NCBI GenBank assembly: GCA_037178975.1
Contig: JASJZH010000002.1
Span: forward strand, 7,491,501 to 7,555,500
Length of the DNA stretch: 64,000 nucleotides
Source: Oscheius tipulae
Taxonomy: Eukaryota; Nematoda; Chromadorea; Rhabditida; Rhabditidae
Direction of reading: 5' to 3'
Shown here: one piece after another, positions 32,101 through 44,166 of the stretch
Layout of the letters: every line of letters begins with the position of its first letter
Numbering within the stretch: the first letter of the stretch is position 1
Notes under the pieces: model-generated
Databases searched by the model: none
What the model was told of the DNA's origin: nothing
Seen by the model: only the letters and a program-made list of their open reading frames with translations
Translations under genes and position numbers: made by a program

Positions 32101-35024
32101 CAAAGTAGTTTTCCCCTTTTATATACAACAAAACTGGTTCAGATTCACTCTAGAGGTCCGCGGCGTGTCCTGTGACGAAATGTACGTAAACTTTACAAAA
32201 AGTTGCCGCGAAAAACGGATCGCGGATGTCAAGGGACTGGCGAATCATATCAGAACACGGATAAGGGAGGAGACGGGCTGCGCAGCTTCCATAGGAATCG
32301 GTCCAAATATGCTCCTGGCTCGTCTGGCGACAAGGAAAGCCAAACCGGATGGAGTCTATTGGACGAGAAAAAATGACGCGGCCAGCTTCATTGCCAATGA
32401 AAAAGTAACATTTTACTGTTTTGGGAAAAGGGTTTAGATCGTGAACATTCCCGGAGTAGGATACGCAACTGTCCAAAAGATGCTGGAGAAGTTCGGAGGA
32501 GAGCTGGAAACGTGCGGTGATCTGCAGAGAATCGACTGTCAAGACCTGCAAGCTCTGTTCGGGAAGATTGGTGGACTTCATGTAAGTTTCGACTTGGAAA
32601 CTTTGCAGGAAACTGCTTTCTTTGCTCGCTAAAAGTTGCATGGCGGACCGCTTCTCCAGCACATGCCTCGCAATGGTATTTGCCGAGGATAGGTGATCAA
32701 CAGAACCTGAACCGTCAAACTGCCTGTTTCCAATAAAGTGTCTATCCATATTTCACCCTTTTAACAGTTATCAGCTAATAAACAGTTCCTTGGCGTATCC
32801 ATTTGGTCGGTGTCTGTTCCAAAGTGTTCATTAACAGTTTATTAGCTGAAAACTGTTAAAAAGGTGAAACATGGATAGTTACTTTATTGGAAACGGGCCA
32901 AGTTGGAGCAGTAGAGAAGATTACTATCGTAAAAACTACGGTTTTTAGTACAAGTATAAAAGAAGCAGTTTTGAGCAATTTTTTGAGAGATTACCGTCTG
33001 AAACTGTCAACAAACATAGTTTGAGATCATTTCTGTTGCATCGTCGCCTGGATTTCCCCAGAGATACTGTAGTTTTCTGTCCATATACCCCCTTCCATAA
33101 AATTATAAAACTTGTTTACAGATTTGGCAGCACTGTCGCGGAGAAGACGATTCCCTGAAGGATTTCCTGACGAACGCTGAGCGCAAGTCCGTCTCCTGTG
33201 ACATCAACTACGGCATCCGATTCACTAAGGTCATTTTTTTAACACTCATCATAAAGAAACTACAATTTCAGCAGGAAGAAGTTTTCGACTTTCTGCGACG
33301 CGCGGTCGAGGAAGTCTGCAAAAAGCTTAACTCGTGTCGTCGAATAACCGGCTGTGTTACCCTAAAGCTCATGGTCAGAAGTGCTGACGCCCCGGTGGAC
33401 ACGGCTAAATATCTCGGCCATGGGAGATGCGACACCACGACCAAGACGGCGATCCTGAAACGAAATACTGACAGTCCCGAGGTGTTTTTAACATTTTAAC
33501 AAAAAGAATTTAAGATTTAGAGCCTTCTGAAAGAAGTTCTGATCCTCTACGACATGGTCAGACCGCCGGCAGAAGATCTCCGAGGCGTGGGAATTCATTG
33601 TGGCAGACTGGTCCCAGCAGATGCGGGCGTGAGAAAACTCCAGATGATGAAGAACTTCTTTGACCCGAAACCGAGAGCTCCGCCCACGGTGAAACCGCCG
33701 GAGCCGAAGAAAAAGGAGGAGGAGAAGAAAAAGACTAAAGTGGGTTTGTAACAGAGAAATAGCCATGACAAAAAAAGTGGTCTTGAATCAAGAACCAGCC
33801 ATCTTTGACATCTTCGATGGGACCCGATTTTTCGTTTTCGAAAAACCTTTAAAAAATTGGCTCACTGCCGCTATTCGTTGGAAATGGACTATATTGCAAC
33901 AGTGGTAGCAATGCGCGCAACAGACGGACACCGGTGCGCTTTGGAATAAGCGAGGTAGACCGCGCGTGAATTATATGAAAAGTTTGCAACCAATATACTG
34001 GAAGTGCAAAGGAAGTAGCTCTGAAAAGCTAGAGACACTGCAGCTTTAGCCAATGAGACAGATAATCTCGGCCTAATATCTTCATAAATTCACATTGAAA
34101 AGCCCTTTTGAGAAATCTATACTGCACATCGAAGGTTTAGCACTTAGCACTCCCATTTTTCACTATACCAGTTACTTGTATTGGATGCAAATAAGTCCAT
34201 TCCTGGTTTGAATAGGAATCGTGGATAAGGCCTGTGAACTTTATTTTTTTGGATGGTATAGCGTTACATTGGTGATCTAGTCAAAAAATGATCCCCTCTG
34301 TACTATTGTTAATGTTATTCGTAGTTCTTCCGTACTCACAGCGACTAACAATTTTGCATCATTTTCGAATTGAAAAGCCGGCGCAAGTGCTAGCTGCCGA
34401 TCAGCCATATAATTTTGTCTCAGCATATTAACCACTTTTCTATCCAAAAAGCCTAAGCCTAACTGAAGTATATCAGAACTTCATCATTCAGCTTTCCCAT
34501 ATGTCTCAGTCAGTTAGCTCTCGCTTCGACTGCGGCGCCAATCAGATCGCGTTCGGGACCCTCTGCTGCAAACCTTTTTTTGGTTTGTACATGAACAAAG
34601 AAGGGAACTTCCCGTCTCATAAAATCCTCCAAGCTTTCAGGTCGAAGATCTCGTCGAGCCGCCCAAACTGAACGGTCTGACCGTGCTCTCGGAGATCAAG
34701 ACAGAAATTCACGGCTACCTCGTCGAGGATCCCACCGAAGCCAACGTGCGTCGTCTTTCGCGCTACCTATTCCAGCTAAAAGAATACGGAGCCTATTCGA
34801 CAATCCGCGAGCTGTGCATCTTCCTCTCCCGACTCCAATCCGAGCCCGAAACACCAGAAGACTGGCAGGAGACCCTCGACCATCTTTTCAGGCGGCTCGA
34901 CACGGCAATCTACTGGTATTGGGGCGGGAAATTTGTCGAGAAAGAGCTCCAAAAACACCCCCTAACCACTAACCGATGTCATAAAATCTGTCAGCATACG
35001 GATGGCTGTAAATGCGAATACTAA
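29146..35024 (+). CDS. rev-1: DNA repair protein REV1 (Y-family polymerase, dCMP transferase)
   Basis: Inserts dCMP opposite lesions and scaffolds translesion synthesis. About fifteen exons and 870 residues. The acidic N-terminus is followed by a BRCT domain (ISIFVNGHTDPSALELREL, HGGDYHCYM, LLPGWIIDCIAAGRLLPI). The polymerase core has FHIDLDCFFVSVALRDRPEL (catalytic Asp), VSCDEMYV (catalytic Asp-Glu), LARLATRKAKPDGVYW, the helix-hairpin-helix NIPGVGYATVQKM, and AERKSVSCDINYGIRF, diagnostic of REV1. After a Lys/Pro linker and an 890-bp intron, the last exon (34642-35024) reads as the Rev7/polymerase-binding C-terminal helical domain (EIKTEIHGYLVEDPTEANVR). Long introns (31104-31917, 32584-33120, 33739-34641) contrast with the tiny others. 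Stop TAA 35022-35024 lies 27 bp from the convergent stop of the next gene. Confidence 0.95.
32723..32897. repeat. Fold-back (MITE-like) element in a REV1 intron
   Basis: Arms 32723-32787 and 32833-32897 (65 bp each) are reverse complements at about 57 of 65 positions around a 45-bp loop. Arm landmarks are GTTTCCAATAAAG and CAGCTAATAAAC. Distinct from the CTACAACTTTGCA family. Confidence 0.85.
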
Positions 35025-35051
35025 AATTGTCTATTTACCCCCTATTTCTGG

Positions 35052-35446
35052 TCATTTTTGCGATACTCGCATGAAGATAATCTCGTCACTTTTTGTATGG
35101 GAGTTGAACACGACAGACCCCGACTTTTTGCCGCGTCCCGACTTGACCAGCTTGGATGACCTCCGAAGGACATAGGGCTGGCAAAAACGAAGCTTGCGCG
35201 ACCGGTATCCGCCTAGCGAGAGTGGCGATGTGGATGGATGACAATGTTCTGTATTGGGCAACGGGCCCGTCCGTGGAGCGGGGAAGAAAACGACTGTATA
35301 TGCCACACGGGAGAGGGAAGATCGTTCTGATCTCTTGTGTTCCAACATTGTCTCCCAGAAGTTTTTAACGGTCCCGTAGTACAGTTTCCACGGTTCATTC
35401 TACTCATTATCTCGTCTCTTATTCTCAAGTTTTTCGCGAGAGACAT
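35052..35446 (-). CDS. Small basic protein, unknown
   Basis: Minus-strand coding region converging on REV1. The end is well supported: RKLRFCQPYVLRRSSKLV, then a glycine/lysine-rich stretch and SDEIIFMRVSQK, with TGA at 35054-35052. An intron of about 50 nt (starting GTTGCCCAATAC and ending CTCGCTAG) joins this to MSLAKNLRIRDEIMSRMNRG, start 35446-35444, giving about 110 residues; a reading without the intron is also open. The very basic composition fits an RNA- or ribosome-associated protein, but no family was recognised. Confidence 0.45.
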
Positions 35447-37108
35447 GCAGATGTATATTTTCTCTTACATTTGCGGAGAATTTGTTGTTCTTATCACTAT
35501 TTTCCATGTGCTACAGCAGTGGCTTCCTGAAACTTCTGCAAAAGAAAACGAACGTTTGCGTCTAGAAGTCTTTTCCTGGTTCTTGTCTCTCCAAAGACTT
35601 TCTACTGCTCCTAAAACAGTAGGAAGTCATGAAAACTTCGTTCTACCTTTCTAACTAAACTCCCGCAGTAGGCAACCTTCTAGAGCTTTGACCCCTATCC
35701 AGTTACAGCATCTACCTTGATCTTCTGTTCGCGTTCGATACTACAAGTTTGACTGATGCTGGGGCTCGTGACAGGTAGATACTGTTCCAGACGGGCTACT
35801 GTGACAGATGCAACCTTCTTCCAGGGACGCATCTCCCTCGATTTAACTTAACTTGCAAATAGTAAGTGCTGTCACAAAGTAACTGACAAATTGGTAATAA
35901 GAGCTTCAGACACACATACACACACTTTTGGGCATTTAGAACTAGATGGACCATTTTTTAGTAGTGTTCTTTAGTAAGTAGAGTGACTGCTCTCTTTTCA
36001 CAACGAACAGCAATAGCCAGTGAATCGCGGCCCACTACTTCCAATGCTGTTCCAGGGATAAAAACAGAAGGGGAATAGCAGAGAGAGACATCGACTGGCG
36101 GGGACCGAACTACTAGAAAAGACTCGCAGAGCGTAGATGAAGAATGAGCTGACTTCTCCAACAGAACTGTTCACTTGCTTCCAGACTTTTGTGAACTTTG
36201 CGGTAGGTTTATCGACTGAGACACGTTTTCCCCTCATTTAAAATCCTAAATGCTGTTTAGATATACGCGCAAGGAGGTTAATTTCCTTTCGTAAAAAACC
36301 GTTAACACGATCGCTTTCATTAGCTGTCGCAGGAAAGAATTACCAATTTCTTAGCATCCTAGCTTAAGATAAAAGAGGCCAGTCATTGAAGACATACTTT
36401 AACTGACTGCTGTAAATAAACTTGGCAGTTTTTAGAATTTCCACTAGTCTCAAAAAGTCGAAACAAAAGAGACAAGTTAGTAATCTTCAGATCTCCATCC
36501 AAGCATGAAATCTTCCCTTTGTTTTGTGTTTTCTCTCCCCCGCCGATCCCCCAAGATTCACGCTGATTCGGGGTGAAAGCAATCCGATTTTTGTCCGCTT
36601 ACATCTCTCTTTCATTTTGGGGAAAGTTAAGGCGAGCCTAGTCCTTCTCTTACCTCAAGTTGTAAGAGAGACCATCGTTTGGTACTTCCTTTTTTATCTC
36701 AATGTATTAGCCTATTATGTCCTTTCAGGAAGGCTGGCGCGATCTCATCCGCGTAGCTCAGTCGGGCTCAGTCCTGTTTGCGCCTTGATTACAAATCCAA
36801 AGCTGTCGGGTTCGATCCCCAAGCTCGATAAAAGTTTTTTTTTGTCTTGAAACACTCGTAAACTGACCAGGTTTTCAAACGAGGTATAGTCTCAATCTCT
36901 TTCAATCGGTTCCTTCTCAAAACTTTTAATTTGCATCTCCCAGACCAGCTGTCTGCCCGATGGCAGAAGGGCGATTACTCAACCGTAGCTGGAACCAGTC
37001 TCATAACCACCGACTGGGGCCGCTTCTGTACTCTTTCTTCCCATTTTCAAGAACAATTATCTCACGCTCTCTCCCCTCTTTTTAAGTACCCACCCTCTCT
37101 TATAGGGG
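35447..37108. other. Intergenic, upstream of the Reeler/EGF gene
   Basis: No supported exon. ORFs at 35337-35654, 35958-36237 and 36524-36850 lack splice logic or recognisable motifs. It contains a tRNA-like repeat at 36748-36890. Confidence 0.4.
36748..36890 (+). repeat. tRNA-derived SINE-like element
   Basis: GCGTAGCTCAGTCGGGCTCAG (A box region), GTCGGGTTCGATCCCC (B box), a T8 run and a TTTTCAAACGAGGTATAG tail. Confidence 0.75.
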
Positions 37109-40100
37109 ATGACCTCCCTGCTACTGTTACTTCCGGTCCTGACCACGGCACTGTTGGAAAATGGTGGCTTCCACTGTAAGATTAGAGACACGATGAGATT
37201 GGATCGCAGGCTCCACGGACAGCCACAAACTACTCGACCACCGTTTGAGTTGTCCATTTTAGGAGAGGATGGACAGCCGGCGACAGAGTACAGGATAGGG
37301 AGAATGTATAAGGGTGAGTATCTAAAATATTAGGGTTCTGGTAGTTGATGTCTGTCCATGCAAACCAAGACAGTAGGCTGACAGAGATGATTAGAGTCGC
37401 TCAGTCAGAACGTAGTAGCAGCTAACAAAAGTTGCCAGACTGACAGAGACTAGAATTGCTTGACAGATGCATAGGAAATACGATGCCAATTGGCTGAAGT
37501 TGACTGAGGATAGAAGTCTATCAGTGCTAGACGCTGTCGAAAGTTGTCGGGGTTGACAGTGTCACCAGACATGCGTCTTAGGTCGGGCGGGCCGATTTTC
37601 AGCGCCCTGCGATTCGGGCCTGGCAGAAACCATTTTCAGCGCTCAAAGTGCGAAACAGATATCAGCAATTAAGTGGTCAAAGTTACATTTTTTAACTCTG
37701 CTATGTTCTGAAAATTTGGAGAGAAGAAAAATGCTAAAACTTTGCAGAGCATCGCAAAATGAAAGAATGCAACCAAAGGAGCATGTCTGGACGGGGTAAT
37801 GTTACAGGTTGAGCGAGAAACTCAGGCTGGCGGCACATCTCAGTAGCTCAAGTTGTCGTGTTGTAAAAGCTGACAAATGCTTGCTGATTGACAGAGAAGG
37901 CAGGACAAGATTGTGCAAAAAAACGAAAGGACTGCCAACTACTACCGGCCAACCTCACAGACTATATTCAGTTAGACTGGTCGGCTACGTCCATTACCGC
38001 GGTCTACTCATCGAGCCGAGGCTCTGTACTCCAGAAGGACATCTCATTGGAGCACTTCGTGGTGGAAACTTTGTGGAAGAAGAAGCTTGGGATGAATATG
38101 GTTTGCTTTGTCTAATCGCTCTGAAAGTAGGTTTTTCAGGAATCGACTTCCAAGAATGTAACTACTACAAAGTCAATGACACGTTGACTCATAAGAACGA
38201 CGACAAAAAGTTCTTGGTCGAGGCTAACTGGACTACTGAGGTGGATGTGGGAGCTGTACAGTTCATGTAAGTGAACGCAGAACAAAGATAACTGAACTTT
38301 AGGGTCACAGTAGCCTCTGATGACCAGCTTTATTGGGAGAGATGGAGGCCGAAGAGCGTCTTCTTGAGACCTGCTTACCAGAAAGGACGACCGGTCAATG
38401 ACAGTCTATTCAGCATAGAGACTTTTGTGGAGAAGAAAGGTGAGAGGGGCAGGGAGAGACGGAGAGAAGAGTACAGTGACATTGACAGTCCGGTAGTGAC
38501 TGGCAAAATTTCAGCAACTCCAGCTGAGGAAAAAGAAGCCCTAGACAATCTGGGAGGTCTTCCCTTCACTTCCAATCCCTTCGATCCTTCTGATGTCTCC
38601 GAACAAAAACCTAAATCTTCGGAATCACTTGAAGAACTATCGTCAGGTCCAGTAATTCCACTAGCCAAGGTAGCAGGCCCTCCTGGGAGCAAGGTAAAGA
38701 GTCTTTTGAATTCAATCAATGTGTACAGGCTGCTGGAGATGATGTTGCTCTAGCTGGAGCCATTGGACGAATGTTCAAGAAATTCTCGCCCGAGCCTGGT
38801 CTTTCTTCTGAAGATCTAAGATTGTTGAATGCGCACACGGCTATTCAGAAAGATTTCGTAACGGACATGGATCCTGAAGGTCAGTCTCTCTATCTCTCCG
38901 TCTCCCTGTCACTCCGCCTCACTGTCTCTCTCCCTCTCTGTCTCTCTATCTCTATGTTTCTCTGCCTTTGTCGTATCCCCAATCATGAGTTTTCCAGAAA
39001 TCTGCCATCATATAAAGCCATGCGCCAATGGTGGACAATGCCTGCCATCAAAAGACAGGTACAGTTGTGAATGCACGATGGGATGGACTGGAAGGAATTG
39101 CACAGGTATACAACATAAATTTATTACCTTCAATCTTCAGATACTGACTGGTGTCTGGCCAACAATTGCGCTAACAACGCAGAATGTCAGAACAACGAGA
39201 AGGCTACTGGGTACGAGTGCAAGTGCCCAGAGGGATTTGTGGGCACTTACTGTCAATGTATGTTTCACGCAAAAGGTGTTTTCTCGCAACTACTTTTGAC
39301 TGAAAGTTTAAACAAGGGGAGGGACAATTTTATGGGAATGAGCATCGGGCTATATTGAAGAATTTTTAGTCGAGTGCATCAAGGACTTGTGCAAGAACAA
39401 CGGAACTTGTGTGATTAAAAAGAGCGGGCAGTTGGGATGTGAATGTCCAGCTGGCTGGGGAGGGAACAAGTGTGAAAGAGGTGGGAATCTTTGAGTTTGT
39501 AATACGTCTGTTAAGAAATTAATGAATGCAACTGGAAGAAGTGCAAGAATGGCGCCAAATGCACTGATCTATTCAATGACTACAAGTGCGATTGTGCCAA
39601 GGGATGGATGGGAAAGAATTGTGATCGTTAGTTTTTTCAATGACGACTCATTAATCATGATAATAGGACCCTGCCAAGACGTCTACAAGTCATGTAACCT
39701 GTGGAAACGGGAAGGACAATGTGACCTCATCCAGCCCCATTCCAACTTTTTCGACTACAACTGTGCTGCGAGCTGTGGAAAGTGCGAGTCGGATCACACG
39801 ACAAGTATGGGCTACTATAACCTGTTTCCAACGATAAGGGACACAAAGAAAATAAATTCATGTCCGCGGGTCGAACCCGTGGTAAATAGAACCCTGCCAA
39901 GACAAGGCATGACTCCGTGGATACTGGTCGCGCAACTTGGCGCTGCGCCATTAAGGCAAGCCGGCGCCCGAAATTTGCTTCTACTATAGCCCTACCGCCG
40001 TATCGTGCCATGATTACTTTAAAGAAAAGTTTCAGTCAAAACTGTGAAGCCTCTGGCTCCAATTCTGATGCCTTTCTACTGGCTACTGGGAGAATGGACG

Positions 40101-40793
40101 GCCCACGTGAAAGGATTCCGCGATCGGACAATGGACTACCCCTTCGACATGGCCAACTGTCTCTCATACAATGAGACAATTACTTTCGCTGTGGCAGAAG
40201 TTTTGGTCTTTGGCACACCGAGTGTCAACTATACGTGAGATAGTTTAATAATATTTCATATAATTCGTCTAAGGTCCAAGGCTTTTTGTGAGACCGATCC
40301 AAGTAATGTTCACGAGAGCCGAGGCTTCTTGACAATTCGGCAGTATGCTCCAGCAGGAGATACTAGCGTTATTGCTTCGCTGAGTACTGTCGATAACCAT
40401 GGTAGGGTTATCTATGTCTGTCTCTCTATCTCTCCATCCCTCCGTCTTTCTGTCTCTCTGGCTCTTTTTCTCTCTGTCTCTCCCTCTCTTTCTATTAGGC
40501 ATTCTTTCAGGAGTTACGATGATAGAAGAAGGTGAGCTCCACGCTGTGAAGGCGTCAATGGGCAACTTCCTGAAACTGACTCCGAATTACAAAGTTCTTC
40601 TGAGCGATTCGCAAGAGAAGTTTGCTGATGAGGTTTGACAGACACAGAAATTAGCTTATTCGGATTTTAGCTAACACGATCCTTCACCCGGAAAGGAAAC
40701 CGCCTGATGCAGTTCTTCACTAAAGTCACCAACGGCAGACCGCTTAAGTTTTCAAAAACATACTCTCAGAGCAAGTCATTCGACTATCTGTAA
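37109..40793 (+). CDS. Secreted mosaic protein: Reeler, four EGF, ShK and nitrobindin-like domains
   Basis: One frame runs from ATG 37109 (behind CTCTTATAG) to TAA 40791-40793 over about 13 exons. Order: signal peptide (MTSLLLLLPVLTTALLENGG); Reeler-type domain (MYKGELYSVRLVGYVHYRGL, LTHKNDDKKFLVEANW, VQFMVTVASDDQLYW); a polar linker; four EGF modules, each on its own exon (for example CANGGQCLPSKDRYSCEC and CKNNGTCVIKKSGQLGCEC); a six-cysteine ShK-like module (CNLWKREGQCDLI, CAASCGKC); then a beta-barrel domain of the nitrobindin/THAP4 C-terminal type (PFYWLLGEWTAHVKGF, EVLVFGTPSVNYTSKAF, SGVTMIEEGELHAVKASM). Phases match at every joint, which argues for one gene. Extracellular or luminal adhesive or ligand-binding role inferred. 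Intron 1 is about 640 bp. Confidence 0.85.
38880..38990. repeat. CTCTGTCT tract in the Reeler/EGF gene intron
   Basis: Imperfect pyrimidine repeat of CTCT/TGTCTC units fills the intron between the Reeler linker and EGF-1. Confidence 0.7.
39858..39985 (-). repeat. tRNA-derived SINE-like element, GGCGCAG type
   Basis: On the minus strand, TTAATGGCGCAGCGCCAAGT is followed by a B box CGGGTTCGACCCG. Same subtype as 44558-44660. Lies in the intron before the nitrobindin-like exons. Confidence 0.65.
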
Positions 40794-41853
40794 ATAGATC
40801 CATTCAAATATTAGCCTACAAGTGCAATATGTCTATTAAATGTAGCTCTTGAATAGATTGTGTAGCAGGCCACTCCCATTTCTTGTTCTTTGCCCCAGCT
40901 CTCCCCATACGCAGAGAGATGTCACACGAGCTGAGCTGTCTTTACCAGCGCTACAATAGATACGAAAATTATCTCGACTGAAAGAGTTATTTAAATCGTG
41001 ATATTGCCAGAAGATCTATGATGCCAGCGGTTTGTAGACCCCCCCCCATCAGGTGTCCTCGGCCCGGGCGCCAGATCTGTCAAATATTTGGCTACTTTTC
41101 GCATGTTGATCCCAGTCTTTTTCAAGGAATTTGCGACACTCTTCTCTGGAGCTCCTTGAACGACAAACTGATAAGGCAAAACTGCAGCGCTATCAAGCTT
41201 CCCCTTCATGTTCTTCAGAGCTGTTTGTATGTTCTTCCTTGTCCAGCCCTATGTATTTTCTGAAATGCAAGCGCCATTCTACACTCGTGGCCCAATCAGT
41301 TAGCGTGAGCGGAGCAAAAGGTGGCGGGCTCGATTCCTGGCCTTGTCAATTATTTTAGAATTTCCGTGAATAACCTTCTGGTAATTAATTTCATCGCTTG
41401 TTTAGTTTTTAAATTATTTTTTAACTGCGCCGAGTTCAAGAACCGTATACGCTCGCCCCCGATTGTTCTTTGGCAAACAGTAGGAGTGAAATGTCAGTTT
41501 GCCCCCTTGATAAGAAGGTCAACTTCTAGTGACTTTTTAAGTACAGAAACCATATCATGAGAGCTGTTATTCCAGTACCGGAAGATTGTTTTAGCAGTGT
41601 TCAACGTTTAACGATTTTTACTAGGTGTCTGATCCTGATATGTGTGGAAAAAATGGACAAAATTTGAGCCTCAAACTGTATTTCCATAAACCTGATGGTT
41701 TTTTTTTGTTGCATTTTTAGACTATCTAATCCGAGCTAATCCTTGTCAGATCAGCGTGAAAAGACGCTTAGAAGGACTATTGTTATCAATGTCTGGGCTC
41801 GTCCTTTATCACTTTACGACCATTTTGACACTCGTTCAGAGCTATTTTTAAGG
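40794..41853. other. Intergenic, upstream of the acid phosphatase
   Basis: No supported exon. Contains a C-rich run at 41040 and a tRNA-like repeat at 41284-41440. The minus-strand ORF at 40991-41209 is short and unsupported. Confidence 0.4.
41284..41440 (+). repeat. tRNA-derived SINE-like element
   Basis: CGTGGCCCAATCAGTTAGCG (A box), GCGGGCTCGATTCC (B box) and the family tail GCGCCGAGTTCAA near 41426. Confidence 0.75.
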
Positions 41854-42058
41854 ATGAAGGGCCTCCTCATCCTACTGCCCACCCTGTTATTTATAGCCGA
41901 AACAGCAGAGATTAGGAATGGTACCAAGATCCTTCTGTCGGTTCAAGCCATGTGGAGGCATGGAGATCGCTCACCGACAAAGACATACAAGGGAGATTAC
42001 TATCAGGAAGCTGCCTGGACTTTTGGAGGATCTGGGTGGGGACAACTGTCGCCTGTAA

Positions 42059-42139
<81 letters not shown>

Positions 42140-43956
42140 CCAACATGTTCAGACTGGAATGAGACAGCATCTGAAGCTCGGAAAGAGGATCAGAAACCGA
42201 TACATTTCGGGTAATCCTTACACTAATTTCCTGCAGTCGTGGTATGACTCTCATGAAATCTATGTCCGATCAACCGATGTCAACAGAACAATTATTTCGG
42301 CAATGTCCAATATGATCGGGATGTACGGACAGAAAGACTACAACAATGGGTATGAATCATTAGGAGAATAGTAAGCTTTTCAGTAACCAATCCTATCCAC
42401 ACCCGGACCCGAATGCCACGTTTGGTGACCCAGTATGGCCAGACGGATATGTACCGATTGCTGTTCATACAGTAGATGACGACACCGACTATGTAAGTTT
42501 CAAAATGCTGTAAGTATGGAGCTCACTCAGATTGGAAACGCTGATGCGACCTGCCAACGCCAGGATCAACTCTGGGCCATGGCCAAGAGCTCCCCGGAAC
42601 TTATAGCTTTCATCAATAGTCCGAAAACCAGCAATCTTCTGGCCACTCTCACGCAGCATTGCAACCAAAGCGTCGATATTGACAATCTGTGGATTGTCGC
42701 TGATGCCTTCTTGATCGAGGTTCAAACATCCGGGTGCCCAAGAAATACTAAATTTCAGCAAATCTGGCAGCCGGACTTCCAGATCAGGACCCCTTGGTGG
42801 AATCAGACTTTGGGAAATACTACTGTCGATGTGAATGACCAAGTTGAACTGTACCAAAATGGAGTCTTCAGTGAGTTTAAAGCGGGCCTCCTCCTATCAT
42901 GTAATTTCTAAAAGTAGCGCGCTCCGATTGCAAATCCAAGCGTGTCGGGTTCAATCCCTCCCCCCAAAATTTTTGCCTTTTCATAACACGCTGGAAAACC
43001 GCGTCAGAAGGCTCGATATTATGTCAAAAACACCAGTTATAGCTACTTTAGAGTATCCAAGTTTGCGCGCCGAGTTCAAACTATAGAAGAAGTTTTTAGA
43101 TGACTCCTTGATAATGAACAATCTGGATATTGGAAAGGAGCTCCAAACTATCCGAGGAGGTTCCATCGCCAACGATATTCTGATGCACGCCAATATTAAA
43201 CTCGACTGCTGGAGGAACAATGACGCGTCCAGCAAGTGCACGTGGATTAATAGGAACAAGTACTACGTCTATTCTGCGGTATTCACATTTTGATATGACC
43301 TATTATTATATTCAGCACGACACGACTCTGTATGCCTTTTTCTCCTGTCTGGGCATTCAAAGCAAGGCAGTCAAGCCTCACGGCTATCCTAAGTATTCTG
43401 CTGCGGTTCTCTTTGAGCTCTGGTATGATGAAGCGGAAGCTGCTCCTTACTTCAGGGTATGTAGTTTTGTAATCTCTCTGCCTATCTATCTGTCTCCCTC
43501 TGTCTCACTCTGTCTCTATTTGTTTCCTGTCTTATAGTTTCTCTCTCTCTCTCTGTCATATTGTTTCTCTGTCTCTCTCCCTCTGTCTTTTTATCTCTCT
43601 GTATTTCTGCTTCTATATCTCTCTGTCTCTCTGTATCTTTGTCTCTCAAACCAATTGATCCTTTCAGCTACTTTACCACGACCAGGATGGCCATGACTTC
43701 GACTCGATTACCGAGGACATTCCCCAGTGCTTGGGACAGACCTACTGCCCCCTGCAGGTCTATGTCGAATATGCTGAGAGAGTCAAGCCCCCAATGCCTA
43801 TGGATCAATGGTGTCAGGTCGATCCTACCGTTCAGCCTAGTTCAAATTCTTTTGCTCAATTAACAAGCTTTACCGGTAAGCTTAGTTTTAGAACCCTACT
43901 ATGTGAATTCTGCAGGTATTCTAATGACTATCCTCATCGGACTGCTCAACTTCTAA
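41854..43956 (+). CDS. Histidine acid phosphatase, secreted or membrane-anchored
   Basis: Hydrolyses phosphomonoesters at acid pH. About eight exons and 400 residues, ATG 41854 behind TTTTTAAG, TAA 43954-43956. Signal peptide MKGLLILLPTLLFIAETAE; catalytic motif AMWRHGDRSPTKTY; substrate-region MRQHLKLGKRIRNRY and RSTDVNRTIISAMSN; and the second catalytic motif HDTTLYAFFSCLG. Cysteines and several NxS/T sites fit an exported glycoprotein. The end (TGILMTILIGLLNF) is hydrophobic, so a GPI signal or short anchor is possible. Nematodes carry expanded families of these genes (pho/acp), often gut-expressed. One intron holds a 76-bp GA microsatellite and another a tRNA-like repeat. Confidence 0.95.
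42062..42137 (+). repeat. (GA)n microsatellite
   Basis: About 38 uninterrupted GA units, starting a few bases after the donor of the first phosphatase intron and filling most of it. Confidence 0.98.
42890..43086 (+). repeat. tRNA-derived SINE-like element (phosphatase intron)
   Basis: Degenerate A-box half, B box GTCGGGTTCAATCCC, then a tail ending TTGCGCGCCGAGTTCAAACTA, one of the clearest tail copies. Confidence 0.75.
43470..43660. repeat. CTCTGTCT tract (phosphatase intron)
   Basis: About 190 bp of imperfect CTCTGTCTCTCTGTATCT-type repeats occupying one intron. Confidence 0.8.
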
Positions 43957-44166
43957 ATACTTTAATTTGCATTGTAAGGACAAAACACGCAATAAAAATT
44001 TTCAAAGTTTTATTCTCGTACAATATCACAGCTAACGCGCAGAGAAAAAGTGAAACTGAGTTCATTCGACAAAGATACGCAAAGGGAATGAAATGTGAAA
44101 AAAGTGAAAACTGGAAACAGATCATCGTTGACTCGAGGAAAGCACAGAGAAATTCTTAAAGATCTT

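Noticed and set aside
40991-41209. Minus-strand ORF with PGPRTPDGGG
   Set aside because: Short, no splice support, no family; possibly an old coding remnant but not enough to call.
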